From: Oxyruncus cristatus
Lineage: Eukaryota; Chordata; Aves; Passeriformes; Cotingidae
Length of the DNA stretch: 64,000 nt
Direction of reading: 5' to 3'
Assembly: GCA_013399855.1 (NCBI GenBank)
Contig: VXAY01005812.1
Location: 308,394-372,393, forward strand
The notes under the pieces were generated by a model. That model was not told the origin of the DNA. It did not search any database and saw only the letters and a list, made by a program, of their open reading frames with translations. Below are positions 1 through 11,110 of the stretch, piece by piece (position 1 is the first letter of the stretch; every line of letters begins with the position of its first letter). Made by a program: the position numbers and the translations under genes.

Positions 1-383
1 CCCGCGGAGCACATGGCAGCGCGGCGGGAGGCGGAGCACGTGGGGCGCGGCGCGGCCGAGAGCGGGGCTGCCCCGCAGGCCCGGCCGCCCCGCCGGACCC
101 TTGTGGAGGTGGCACCGGCCCGAGCAGCGCGGGGGACGCTGGGCGGGAGTGGTCTCATAGTGGATGGGCTGGAACGGGCCACGCGGGAGTTGCGTGCTCA
201 GCACCAGGCCGCGGTCTCGCCTGGGGTTTTCCCCATCCCACGTGTTCCCCCGCCTGCGAGCTGGGAGTGCAGCTAATGGCTCGGTGCAAGTTCTAGAAAA
301 GCAGCAAGTTTAAAACTAATGATTAGCGAATACATGATTTTTAAGTAAAACAAGAGGCTTATACTTAAGTTGTCTTTTCACAG
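1..383 (+). other. NPM1: NPM1 intron 1 (3' part) with CpG-island edge
   Basis: The first 270 bases are very GC- and CpG-rich, as expected just downstream of a housekeeping promoter. The composition then turns AT-rich and ends in a pyrimidine tract and CAG acceptor at 381-383. No frame here encodes the short acidic/methionine-rich N-terminus expected from NPM1 exon 1, so that exon and the promoter are inferred to lie left of position 1. The 87-codon open frame from position 13 is what CpG-rich DNA gives by chance. Confidence 0.75.
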
Positions 384-463
384 GTTGTGAACTTAAAGCA
401 GATAAGGAGTATCAGTTCAAAGTAGATGATGAAGAAAATGAGCATCAGTTGTCCCTGAGAACG
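384..463 (+). CDS. NPM1: NPM1 exon 2 (start of the pentamer core)
   Basis: 80 bp: two bases complete a split codon, then 26 codons ([10 protein letters not shown]... to ...LSLRT). The acceptor is TTTTCACAG. The donor is ACG|GCAAGT, a GC rather than GT donor; it is the only position that keeps frame with exon 3. The Cys in CELK corresponds to the conserved N-terminal Cys of nucleophosmin. Confidence 0.95.
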
Positions 464-3400
464 GCAAGTATTGTTTGGTCTTAACCTTTCTATTTTTTAT
501 GTAATGGTGTGCGATGATGCAGGGGTGAATATTTTTGGGTATCATTTTTTCCCCCCAAACTTAATTCTTTCAGTGGTGTTTTTAAGCAAATCTGTTAAAG
601 ATAACCTCTTACTGGGAGTGGAGCATATCATGACACTTCAAATATTTGCTGTATTGAAAAAAGTGCATCTAGTGGTGTTTCATTGCTTACAGCAAGCAAT
701 GCAAGGCTGGCAAAGGTTGAAAACCAATTCACAGTGGATTAATCAGTGTATAGCAAATACAGTTAAATTCCAAACTATATACTCGGGCATCTCGAATACA
801 ATAGTGCAGGTGCTACAGGAGCACAGGGACAAGGACAAATTTATAGGAGTCATACATAGACACACCTTCTTAGACTTCATGGGAAACTTTATTTTGAAAA
901 GCTTTTCAGTATGTTCCCAAACATCATTCTGTTCTTTTTCTTCCCCAGAAGCAGATAATAAGTTAGTCTAAATGGTAGGGAGAAAGGTTTATGTTTTGAT
1001 TTACTGTCCTTGGTTTGCCCTCTCTGAGGGAAGCCCATCTTCTGTTCAGATAATTTATCTCACAGACTCCTCGCTGATCCTGGGAATGGGATCTGTACAC
1101 TGAATTCTCGGAAGTGTCCTTAGATCTTTCTGGTGCCACACAAGCCAGACATGGTATTTCAGGGCCTTTGTTCTAGACTGACCATGTTGCTTTTGGGTGG
1201 GAGAACATCAGTGTGCCCCAGGTTCGTGGAAAAAGAATTAGAGCTGTAGCATCTCTATTGCTTACTGCTGTGTTTATTTGAATACAAAGAGGTGTTTTGA
1301 TAATGAGACAAGTGTCTTATAATTGTGGACTAAATCCTGCAGCAGAATTGCTTCCTACAGGTGACTTGCATAATAATGCTCTCCAAATATTTAAAACACT
1401 TCTGATTATGTGAGTCATGTGTCTTCAGTCCTTGTATATTATGAAAATTACAGCCTGGACTTGACAATGAGTAATTTGTTCTTAAATACAGTTTCTTTTG
1501 ATGGAAGAATATAACAGTAAAGTATGTACAGGACAAGTCCATACACAAAGTTCTTATATCTGAATGTTTGTCATGCAGGTGGAATTAGTCACTGAATGAT
1601 ATTTGAGTTGTATGGTTTTACCTAAAGATCCATTTTTTTTAATTACCTGTAGCATCTCTTCCGATGTTGAACACATTGTGGGGGATGAAGTAGGTTGGAT
1701 CCATGGCACTACTTTGTTGTTAGGGGTTGTAAGGGGGTAAAGCTAAGTCAGTAACCTGTCTTTTGAAAGGTAAGAGTTGATATGGGTAAGAAATGGGTGT
1801 TAAAATATCAAGTGGCAAACTGGAAATGTTTAAAAGACTTGGAAGGCCTTGGACATGGCTACAAACAGAAAATTCCTTGGTGAGTGGAGGAAGGGCTTGA
1901 TAAAAAAAAAAGGTGTGAAGGTAGCAAATACCTGGTGACTGATGCATCTGGTACAAGCCTGATGGTGTAAAGGCTGACAGTGCCCATTAAGACATAAATG
2001 TGATGATGGACTTGGGCATGAGGTACAGAAAGATGGGGAGGAAAAGGGTAAAAGTACAAGAGTATTAATGCATGTAGAGGATTGAAGTGGCATGGGAGTT
2101 TCTGTAAATGTCTTACTAAAAACAGCTGAGAATAGAGAGGAATGGTCACTGCTTCATTACCTGTGCAGTCAGTGCATTCCTTCAGTGTCGAAATTAAGGC
2201 AAGTGAATGGATGTTTGCCAAACACTCAGGAAATACATGAACAGTAAGTGCTGTAGTATTACTTGAACTAGTGCAAATGACAGCAGTAGCTGGGGTGGAG
2301 GGCATGCTCTAAAATTTGTCTCACCAGCTGAACAATTCAGTGTTTTTGCTAATCCGTTAAGTGGTGAGATCAGAGCAGCAATATCACCTCTTTGAATTAG
2401 CAGTAACAAAATTTGCATGGAGTAGTAAATCCCATATTCTATTTCTCTGCCTTCAGTGTGATACATCTGGTCTGGACCATTGTAGCCTCCTTAAAGCTCA
2501 GCTCCTGGTGGATGAAAACTTGGTGTGCCTCTGCCTGAAGTGTTCACACCCACATCTGTGGAGGGTGGAAGGCTTTCTTTGTATGGGCAGTGGGAAAGGA
2601 AGCACAGAGCCTTGTGCACTGGTCCCAAAAATAACTGTAGTACTTCAAGGGATTCTTGGTTTTTACGTGTTCTGCATGTAGTCCTGACTCAAAGGCCAGA
2701 GGTTCAGTGAACTGGAATTTCAGGCCTGACCGATGCATGTCACACATTTGCCTCCCTGCAGCTATGAATTTTGAAACTTCAGGAAGTACCAGACTCAGAG
2801 TAAGAAATCCAGGCACTTGAGTTTAGAAATGCCCTGGGACAGCAGCTCTCAGTCCATGGTGAAATAAAGCAGAAGGCATGTGCATAAATGACTGTACTGA
2901 ACTGAACTGTTGTTTTACTTGACTCCTCAGTGCATGGCAAGTAAGCAAAAAGTGCAGTGTGACAAAAGGAAGCCACTGGCAGATAAAATTGGGTGGGAAA
3001 GGGAAGGATATAGGCTGTGATCCTGTGAAAGGAGGTAGTTTTTACCTTTCCTCTTGACATGCGTTTTTAGTTCTTGTATCAGCTTCAGGGCTGTCTGAAC
3101 TTGTCACTGACCCATTTTAATGCAGAGATCCGGTAGCAAAAGGCCTGATTTCACTGGCTCAAAACACGTGCCTGGAGTTGCACCTTGGAATTGCCAGTGT
3201 TGTGAGGAAAGAGGGATATTGGATTGGGATGGAGTGTAATGGAATCATTAGTAGTCAGAAATGAAAACTTCAGCATTAATTGATGCAGAACAGTGAATGG
3301 AGTTTAAAAGATTTTAAAATACTTAAGCAGATGCTCAGAGTGCCCTGTTCTTGACTTTACAGGTTACTCTAGGGGCTGGAGCCAAAGATGAATTACATGT

Positions 3401-6400
3401 TGTAGAAGCAGAAGCACTGGACTACGAAGGCAACCCTACTAAAGTCGTGCTGGCATCCCTGAAAATGTCGGTGCAGCCTACGGTAAGTGCAGGAATGTGG
3501 GAAAGTCTACCGGGAATTTGGTCTCGGGTGAGAAAAACTAGTTAAAATGGCTTGGGTCAACTGAATTTTAGTGAAACTGAACAGTGGTAAGTGTGCTAAG
3601 ACAAGTGTCAGTTTTGATGTATAGTAAATATGAATGTACTTTTTGTGCCTAGTAGAGTTGCTTTAGTCATCAGGAGGTAATACACTTGCTCAAATTATGC
3701 ATTTTTAGAAAAGTGATGGTAATTATGCATGTGATCTCATTGTATACAGATGTATATGCAGGCAGATGCATCTGCAGCCTGTGTTGCTTTCTTTGAGCGT
3801 GGGATGAGAATAATCTAGTTTTTCTGCATGTCCCAAGCTCTTAAGAGATTCTGAAGGTGATTGCTGCTGTTTTTTGATTTAAGGGCACCCTGCTTGTCAC
3901 TTCTGCTACCTGGGTAGCTTGATTCGATGTTGCTGATGATGTACAAGTAGAAGTGCATTATGCTGTGGGCAGGAGGGATGGATAGTGTTCAAATTGGCAT
4001 TGTTGCCAAGGGGAATGAAAACAAGTGTGGATTGATCTGGCTTTGGTGGATAGGATAAACTAAATGTAATAAATCCTGTTGGTAGCTTCTTGACCCTGAT
4101 TTGAGTCTTATCACTTCTGGAATACTCTGTCAGGTGGGAACTTAAAATAACTGTGTTAGCCATGGAGACTGTAGAGTTCTTGTTTTCATTTGAATGGACT
4201 GTCTGTTGACTACACTTTGCCCGGAAGATTTGACTAAACCAAAACGTTTTTTCCCCCAGGTTTCGTTAGGGGGCTTTGAGATCACACCGCCCGTGGTGTT
4301 GAGGTTGAAATGTGGCTCAGGGCCCGTTTACGTCAGCGGGCAGCACCTCGTAGGTACGTATGGCTGGGTGCTGATGGGGCCTTGCATGTAGCAGCACCAA
4401 CACAACTTATAGGGGTGTGTAACTGGTGTCTCAAGCAGTGCCTTTTCTCATACTGACCCGCTGGATCTTTGTCACAGTCCCTGGAGGCATGAGGTGGCTG
4501 TAGGACAAAGCAGTTGGTTGAAATGCTTGCATGCCTTTCCTTGCCACGGGTCTTGTATGGGTAAGGGGCATTTGTCAGCCTTGCAATGGGAGTTCTAATT
4601 TCTGCCCTTGAAAATAGGTGTTAGTGTCCCACAGTAGGCCTTCTGTTTTCAGCTGAGTGTGAGAAGACTGCCCATGAAATAGTTCTTAGTTTGAAGTAAA
4701 CTAAGCCAGGACTAGCCTTCTCCTTTGTAGGATTGTCTTTGAAACTCATCTTTGTCTAGAAGTTGTTTCCTTAGGAATAGAGAAAGTGTTACTCGTAACT
4801 TTTCTTTGGCCTCTTGTCTGTGAGGAGTGTTAAAGCCAGCATGTATGAATGGTTGTTCACCTGCTTTTGGTTTCAGTGTAGTAGTAGTGCATGCAGTCAG
4901 CTGGAAAAGTTTCTGATCTCAGTGGTTTGCTCACTAGTTCACTGGTAGGAAGCTTCCCATCAAATCACCTCAGTAAGACCAAGCCTGTTCAGTGGTGGGT
5001 GATGCTCTTCTCTTCATGTCTTACTCATTATTAAATGAGGTGAGGTTTTTACATGCTACCTTCACTTTTTCAGCATTAGAAGAAGAACCAGAATCAGATG
5101 AGGAGGAAGATGATGCGAAAATTGTGAACGCTTCAACAAAGAGACCAGCAAGTGGAGGAGGAACTAAAACACCACAGGTATATGGACTTGCAGTCGCCTT
5201 GTAGGAAGCATTTTCTTTTGGTTTGATACTAATGCTGCTTCTGGAAGTAAGCAGTTAGATGGCTTGCTATGATTCACTTCAAATGTGGGAAAGGATTATT
5301 TTGTACTTCGGTCTTGGCAAGTACTCAGTTACAGGAATGTAATTAAGTGCAGATAGTTCCCAAAGCTTTGCTGGAGGGGCAAAATATAATGGCTACTTTT
5401 GTGGAAACTTTGTCCGCTGCAGTAAATACTCTGATATCTCTCTGTGAACTGAGTATGTGCAGGTATGAACATCGGTGTACTGCAGGAGTTAAAATACTGA
5501 TTGAAGCTCTTTCCAGTAGATGAAAGGTTCATATGCTCAGAGCATGCTGTAAAGTTGTCAGTAGCTTTGGCAGCTGTAACCTGCTGAGTTTTAGCTAAAT
5601 TGATGGAAGATAGTATTGTAATTATGCCATGACATTTTTTGGATGACAGTTGTTCTTTATTGCCAAAAAATGGTATTACCACTTAGCATACTTTTTTTTT
5701 TTTAAAGAAAAAACCAAAATTATCAGAAGATGATGAGGATGATGATGAAGATGAGGATGATGATGATGAGTATGTATTCTTGTTTTGATAATGTATTTTG
5801 AAATACAGGGTCAATTTTCAGAATATGAATTGTGTGGCATTAACTGGATGTTAAGTGAGCAAGCTACTTTTTTATCTCGGCTAGGGAAAAAACAGAGTTG
5901 CCTCATTTATCTGCACAATGCAGTCTAAATTAATGTTATTTGAATGTGTCATACTGGGTTATAAAAGTTAGCTTCCTGTTATTTGTAAACTTGTAATAAA
6001 GCTAGAATTTCTTTATCAGTAGTAGTGGAAGTGCCTAAGATACTTGGCTTCAGTATTAAGGCAAAAGGAAGTGTGTTTAACTGCTTTAAATGTAGTGCTT
6101 GCTCTTAACACCCTGCCATGTGTGAAAACGGGATAAGGTAGAGGTGGGAAGATTGCTTCCTTCATGAGGAAAACATTTTATTGGGAGGGAAGGGGAAGAT
6201 TATTTCCTAATGTGAATCTTGAGTTTTGGTGAGTGACCTCCTTTCTAATTGTAGTGATGAGGATGACTTAGAGGATGATGAGGAAGAAATTAAAGCACCA
6301 GTGAAGAAAGTAAGTGGCACATACATAGACACACTGTGATACGACAGTAATTGGGCAGGTAGTCCCTTAAATCAGTGAGTTTAAGCACAGCTGTCTGGCA

Positions 6401-9400
6401 TGTGCAAATGCGGGATGCATTTGATTTAGTTCAATCTGTATAAAGAAATTGTAATAGGAGATAAAATTTAAATATGAATGTGCATGTAATCTGTGTTTTA
6501 TTTCCTTGGCTGTAGAGGGGTGACGGGGGTGTAACAGCACACACGTGCAGTTGTCAGACCGGTATGGGACCTGTATGGCTGTTGGGCAGCAAATCGTGGT
6601 CACAGTGGTTTGTGGTTTGCCCTTGTTAGTCCTGCAGGCTGTGGAAAGGACTTCCTGGTCCTTCAGATGGAAAAGGATGTAAACGTGAGAGCAATTCTGT
6701 CAGCCCTCGGGGGCCATCTGGTGGTGGAACAAACACACAGCAGGGCAGCTGCAGAGGGACAAGGGGAGGCGTTTTCTTGTTCTTCAACTTGTATACTTAG
6801 ATTTGAAGCTTTATGTTCATATCGACTGTTGGGAAATGAATATTTAGTGTTTTACTTCACTGTGTGCTGCTCTGTCCTAATGAATTTCCATAGATGATAG
6901 TGCACAATGGTTTAAGGCCTTGTACAGACAATCTGAACTGCACATTCCTGCCATCTAACCCAGTCTAGTGTGGCTGAACAAAATGGTCCCTTGATTTACA
7001 TAGGAGCATACGACTCCAGTTCCTAAATGTGCATATGGCATCATGTCCCATGCACATCTCAGATGATGTTTCTGTGTGGAATGCCAAACAACAAATAATA
7101 GTTAATGCAATATCTGCCCCCCAAAGACTGCGTAGTAATATGTAAGGAAAGGTGTAATATATAAGGGAAATAAAGTGAGGGTTTCGCATAATTGTATAGT
7201 ATCATAACAGAATGTATCTTACAAATTGTGCTGCACTAACAGGTTCTCATTTGGGTTCCTGTAATATGCCTTTTGCTTAAGTGATGGATATTGACCATAT
7301 TTCCTGGATAGTGAGAAAAGTTTTTGAGGTTAAGTAGTATATGAGTTTGTCACAAAATCTTGAGTATTATTTTAATGATCTTAGCATTTACTTGCAGTTC
7401 GTTTGGCAAATGAACTTGTGTGCTTACTTTACAGCCAGTCCGTGAGGTTTCAGGAAAAAATATGCAGAAAGCAAAGCAAAATGGAAAAGACTCTAAGCCA
7501 TCCACACCAGCATCTAAATCAAAAGTGAGTGAAAACAGATGAGTAAAACAAAGGTTGATTCTAGTGTGGCAGCTAGTTTTCTTGCCTAATGGTAACTTCA
7601 AATAACGTACTAACCTTTAAGTTAGGTTCTGTCCAAACAGACAGTTTTCTTGTTCAGTGCTTTGTAATTGTCTGCTGCTTCCTCATGCAGCTTTTCCTCG
7701 CTGCGTGTACTCACACGTGCTGCCAGGAAGGTTCATACAGAAATGAGCATGGGCTGGATGGTAGGGTAGCATCTCAGCAGCAGTGCAGATGTGCCTTTTA
7801 AAACATGACCTAATCTGGCTGCAGATGTGGATTAACTCTGAATCACTGAATGTTTTGGCTGTTTTTGGTTTCATTTCTGTTGGGAGAAAGAACTGTGGAG
7901 GCGCTTGCCCAGAAGCATAGGATGTTAGCTCCAAACTTAAATACTATACTTTTTCTTCTTTCTGAGGAAAGTGTTGGAAGCACAAATTCAGCTTTCATGA
8001 CTTTTTGAAAACTGTATGGAATATCAATGTGCTAACTGGTTTTTCCACTCCATATTGAAATCTACAGTAGGTTCTAATATGCTTGTTTTGTAAATCTTTA
8101 CACTAAGTAGCTTTATGTGCAAGTTGCTAATAAGATTAATAATTTTCAGACTCCGGATTCCAAGAAGGATAAAACTCTAACTCCAAAAACACCAAAAGTC
8201 CCTCTGTCGTTAGAGGAGATTAAAGCAAAAATGCAAGCATCTGTAGATAAGGTGAGTTTTTGGAAACTTGACTTTTCTCTTTTATACTTCCACAAATCAG
8301 AAGAATTGGATGTTTTTAAGAAATGGTTATATGTCACTGATGGCTGTTATCAGAGGGTGTTGATGTTTAAGCTCAGAGAAACAAATACACATTTGGGACA
8401 AGAAGAAGCCTCTGTACTCAGGAGAAACAAAACCACTTTGTTTCTGGATTCCTCTGGTGGTGTTGGCTAGTAATTTGGTATTTCTTAGTGAACTGTCTCA
8501 GTTAAAATTTTTAAAAACCTACAACAAACCTTTGGTGATCCTTTTTCCAAAGATGTCTGAACTAGTGTATGCATTTTAGATTACTGGAGTAAGGCAGAGT
8601 GATTTCTTCACGTGTTTGGAATAGCTTGGTCTTGAAGCAGTATCCATCTTAGCTATCCAGATGCCTGTAAGCCTCAGTAACTTCCAGAAGAGGGAGATAG
8701 GTGTGTGTCATATTGTCATTGAAGACCTGAAAGTGTTTGTTTTCTGAAGGGATATGAGGTTAATTGGGTCTCCCCTCAATGGGTATTGCACCTTTTTGAA
8801 GGGCAGTCTTTTGGTTGTTACCAGCTTTGACTAGGACTTTATAGTTACACATATGAGTATTTTTCTTAGCTGCTGTTTAAGTCTAAAAAGGAAATGGAGT
8901 TAGAGGCTGGTTGGGTAAAAGTGTAGCAAGTAATAGCAATGCTTTCCCCCCCTTAGCCAAGTTTAGAAGTGTGTGTGCCAGCTAGGGGTGTATTCTGAGT
9001 ACACCTGTGCCTGGAATACATGGTAGTGAGGGCCTGGTGTCTGGTTTTGCTTTGCTGGCAAGAAGTGTGCTTAGAAATCGTATGCTCACTTGTGGCTGAA
9101 CCAAATTCTTCATTGGAGACTGACTTTTGGGTGATGGTGGTGCTATGAAGAATTCTGTTGGTTTGTTGGGGTTTTTTAGTTAAGGTTGATAAAATTCTTG
9201 GCCCCTTACAGTGGCAAACAAAATCACCTAAAGAATTAGGATTATCTTCTGCCTAGATCATTAGTGTTTTGAGGCAGCTCTGTCCCAGGAATGCAAAACA
9301 AGGGTAAAAAACCCAGTTCAGAGTGGGTGCAGAGTGAGCAATGGCAGGTTGTGCCGAGGGTGGAAATGCATGGCCCTGGATTGTGATCTGACAGTGATGA

Positions 9401-11110
9401 GTGGTACCATCCCAGTGGGTCACTTTTTTTTAACCTGGACACTGGGGTGGTGTTTGCATGACTCAGGAACCATGGTCAGGGTTGTTTTTGCAGCGTGAGC
9501 ACAAGTGTCTGATCTGGTCCCAGGAGACATGTCCCTGTGGAGGGAAGCAGAGCAGAGGACTGGCAAAAGGAGCTTTAAAATACACTATTGCTGAAGAGTG
9601 TTTTAGTGGGAAATGCTGTGTACAGTGCTACTGTAGCAGGCAGCTTAATTGAATGTGTGCTAGAGCATCCCTGAGTAAGGCAGGGGGTGTGTGCATTCCC
9701 AGGTTCCACAGCACTTCCAGATGATGGCCAGCAAGTTAACAGCTTTGTGACTAGCATATGTCTGACTGCAAACAATGTTACTTAAGATGGTGACTGCTCT
9801 GGAGCACGAGCAAGAGCCTTGGACAGCAGTTCCAGTGCGTAACCACTCACTCCTGTGAGAAATGCCCTGGGTTTTGTAGAGAAGAAAACTGTTTTAAAGC
9901 AGATTGGTTTGGGAAGTCGCAAGGTGGGCTCAGTAAAATTCCACGTGTGTTGCAAAGGGTTTCAGCTTTATAGGTTATTTATTGGAATCATTAAATGACC
10001 TGCATATGTTAAAGTTTGCCTTTTTTCAAAATAGGGTACTACCCTGCCGAAGCTGGAACCCAAATTTGCCAACTATGTTAAGAATTGCTTCAGGACGGAG
10101 GACCAGAAGGTAACTGAATTTATTGGAGCTTGATAAAGTCCAAAAACTTTTATAACCTGACTGAAGTTAAGGACTCTTTTCCACTTCTTAATCTTTACAG
10201 GCTTTGGACTGTTTCAAAGGGTTACAAACCACAAACAATACTTCACATTACATAAATGGGAATGATTTTTAAGGGTTTAGTTGGCTAAGATAGGAAAGCT
10301 AATATTTTATTACATTTTTCCAGTTTTATATGGTTGGTACATTGCCTCTTGCTTACTAAACCCACAGAATTTTACTTTTGGCACCGTATTGGTGAAGGAA
10401 ATGAGCTGTGGTTTTCCTTGCTGCTGAATTTGGCCACCTAGACCAGGCTGCTGTTCAGCCCTTGGTTGGGGAGGGTGTCTGGGAGGGGGGAGCTGTTTTG
10501 TGATGAGATTGTGGCGTTCTTGATATGTTTTGTCCCAGAATAAACTGAGCTCTTGAAAGAGGGCAAACCAGAAGGTGGTATCAGGAAGCAAGTTTCCGAA
10601 TTAGTTATTATCTAACATAGACTGGGCTAAAATGCATCTTGGATTTCCCTATCCGAATTCCTATAAGTTTTTTACAGTGACAAAATTCCTTATGCTTTCC
10701 TGAGTCCCTTAGTGGTTCAGAGTAAACTTGTCTGATGGGCAAATTGATAGGTTCTTGAAAGAATGTTAAAAAGCAGTTCTCCTCAGCTGCTCTGACATTA
10801 GCCAGGGTAGGCAGAGTTCAGCCAATATTTGCCTAGCTAGTCCACACCTATCCTCTCACTCACCTTCACTGAATTCTTACTATTGTGACTTTTGTGGATA
10901 ATAGACTTCCAGCAAAAGGACCTAATGTCATGCTTTCAACTTGATTTTCTCTGGAAGATAGGCGTTTTTTGTTATAATTTACTGTCAATATTTTATGGAA
11001 TCAGTGGATAGTAAACTGAAAATAATTTGAATAATGGATTCTAATTTCTACCTTTTTGTGTGCACTTCCAGGTCATTCAAGCTCTCTGGCAGTGGAGACA
11101 GACTCTGTAA
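384..11110 (+). CDS. NPM1: Nucleophosmin NPM1 (B23), coding exons 2-11; exon 1 off window
   Basis: Spliced CDS: 384-463, 3363-3482, 4260-4353, 5074-5177, 5708-5769, 6255-6309, 7435-7524, 8150-8251, 10035-10109, 11072-11110. The joined frame is open from the first Cys to TAA at 11108-11110 and gives 272 complete codons; with a ~22-residue exon 1 this fits the ~294 residues of avian NPM1. Domains in order: nucleoplasmin-type pentamer core (exons 2-4), first acidic patch and basic NLS-like region (exons 5-6), long Asp/Glu tract (exons 6-7), Lys/Thr-Pro-rich linker (exons 8-9), and the C-terminal three-helix domain (exons 9-11) ending in LWQWRQTL, whose two Trp are needed for nucleolar targeting. 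Known family role: pentameric nucleolar chaperone for histones and ribosomal proteins, shuttling to the nucleus and centrosome. Exon sizes and phases match the human gene as I know it. Identification is from recognised protein sequence. Confidence 0.97.
464..3362 (+). other. NPM1: NPM1 intron 2 (GC-AG type)
   Basis: 2,899 bp from a GCAAGT donor to a TTTACAG acceptor. I see no gene, RNA gene or recognisable transposon inside. The region 1720-2470 carries several overlapping minus-strand open frames of 60-150 codons with no recognisable protein; they are treated as chance. Confidence 0.85.
3363..3482 (+). CDS. NPM1: NPM1 exon 3
   Basis: 120 bp, 40 whole codons, phase 0 at both ends. It begins [12 protein letters not shown] and ends KMSVQPT, core beta-strands of the nucleoplasmin fold including the GAGAKDELH loop diagnostic of NPM1. 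The donor is ACG|GTAAGT. Confidence 0.97.
3483..4259 (+). other. NPM1: NPM1 intron 3
   Basis: 777 bp, GTAAGT to TTCCCCCAG. No embedded gene or repeat recognised. Confidence 0.9.
4260..4353 (+). CDS. NPM1: NPM1 exon 4
   Basis: 94 bp, 31 codons plus one base. It encodes [20 protein letters not shown] and continues to GQHLV, the last core strands. The Cys in RLKCGSG is the second conserved NPM1 cysteine. The donor is TAG|GTACGT, leaving phase 1. Confidence 0.97.
4354..5073 (+). other. NPM1: NPM1 intron 4
   Basis: 720 bp, GTACGT to TTTTTCAG. Nothing else recognised inside. Confidence 0.9.
5074..5177 (+). CDS. NPM1: NPM1 exon 5 (first acidic patch and basic segment)
   Basis: 104 bp; two bases finish the split Ala codon, then 34 codons. 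An acidic patch ([13 protein letters not shown]) is followed by a Ser/Thr/Lys-rich stretch ([17 protein letters not shown]). Together with KKPKL at the start of exon 6 this resembles a bipartite nuclear localisation signal (KR...KKPK). Confidence 0.96.
5178..5707 (+). other. NPM1: NPM1 intron 5
   Basis: 530 bp, GTATAT donor, acceptor in a T-run followed by AAAG. A 117-codon minus-strand open frame (5329-5682) matches nothing I know. No repeat seen. Confidence 0.88.
5708..5769 (+). CDS. NPM1: NPM1 exon 6 (first half of the long acidic tract)
   Basis: 62 bp, 20 codons plus two bases. KKPKLS is followed by an almost pure GAT/GAG/GAA run. The donor GA|GTATGT splits an Asp codon inside the tract. 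The acceptor is TTTTTTTTTTTAAAG. Confidence 0.95.
5770..6254 (+). other. NPM1: NPM1 intron 6
   Basis: 485 bp, GTATGT to AATTGTAG, lying inside the codons of the acidic tract. Nothing else seen. Confidence 0.9.
6255..6309 (+). CDS. NPM1: NPM1 exon 7 (second half of the acidic tract)
   Basis: 55 bp: T completes the split Asp codon, then [18 protein letters not shown]. The donor is AAA|GTAAGT. Read with exon 6 the tract has 26 residues after the Ser, all Asp or Glu except one Leu. In the family this region mimics polyanions and contacts histones and basic proteins. Confidence 0.95.
6310..7434 (+). other. NPM1: NPM1 intron 7
   Basis: 1,125 bp, GTAAGT to TTTACAG. A locally GC-richer stretch lies at about 6500-6780; no gene or known repeat recognised. 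Confidence 0.88.
7435..7524 (+). CDS. NPM1: NPM1 exon 8
   Basis: 90 bp, 30 whole codons ([20 protein letters not shown] to the ASKSK end), phase 0 on both sides, so skipping it would keep frame. The equivalent human exon is skipped in a known isoform. Donor AAA|GTGAGT. Encodes a basic, disordered linker. Confidence 0.95.
7525..8149 (+). other. NPM1: NPM1 intron 8
   Basis: 625 bp, GTGAGT to ATTTTCAG. Nothing else recognised. Confidence 0.9.
8150..8251 (+). CDS. NPM1: NPM1 exon 9 (Thr-Pro linker and start of the C-terminal domain)
   Basis: 102 bp, 34 codons, phase 0. [20 protein letters not shown] is followed by [14 protein letters not shown], the first helix of the C-terminal bundle. TPKTP carries proline-directed kinase sites known in NPM1. 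Donor AAG|GTGAGT; the frame stays open for another 73 codons into the intron. Confidence 0.96.
8252..10034 (+). other. NPM1: NPM1 intron 9
   Basis: 1,783 bp, GTGAGT to CAAAATAG. The first 219 bases continue the exon 9 frame to a stop ending at 8470. No transposon or RNA gene recognised in the rest. Confidence 0.88.
10035..10109 (+). CDS. NPM1: NPM1 exon 10
   Basis: 75 bp, 25 codons: [20 protein letters not shown] then TEDQK. These are the middle helices of the nucleic-acid-binding C-terminal domain, with the third conserved Cys in KNCFR. Donor AAG|GTAACT. Confidence 0.97.
10110..11071 (+). other. NPM1: NPM1 intron 10
   Basis: 962 bp, GTAACT to CACTTCCAG. The exon 10 frame ends after seven more codons. 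Nothing else recognised. Confidence 0.9.
11072..11110 (+). CDS. NPM1: NPM1 exon 11, terminal coding segment
   Basis: [12 protein letters not shown] then TAA at 11108-11110. The WQW pair anchors the C-terminal hydrophobic core and nucleolar localisation; both Trp are intact. This is the segment altered in human leukaemia-type NPM1 frameshifts; no such change is present here. Confidence 0.97.
   Translation, partial: VIQALWQWRQTL

Noticed and set aside
13..276. 87-codon frame at the window start as an NPM1 first exon
   Set aside because: It lacks the acidic, Met-rich NPM1 N-terminus and does not join exon 2 through a donor in phase; CpG-rich DNA readily gives such frames.
2503..2516. CTCCTGGTGGATGA as a start of FGF-like exon text
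   Set aside because: Lies in NPM1 intron 2 and the flanking translation does not continue as FGF.
464..11071. snoRNAs hosted in NPM1 introns
   Set aside because: Isolated C-box or ACA-like words occur, but no intron shows a properly spaced C/D pair with a terminal stem or an H/ACA double hairpin that I could support.
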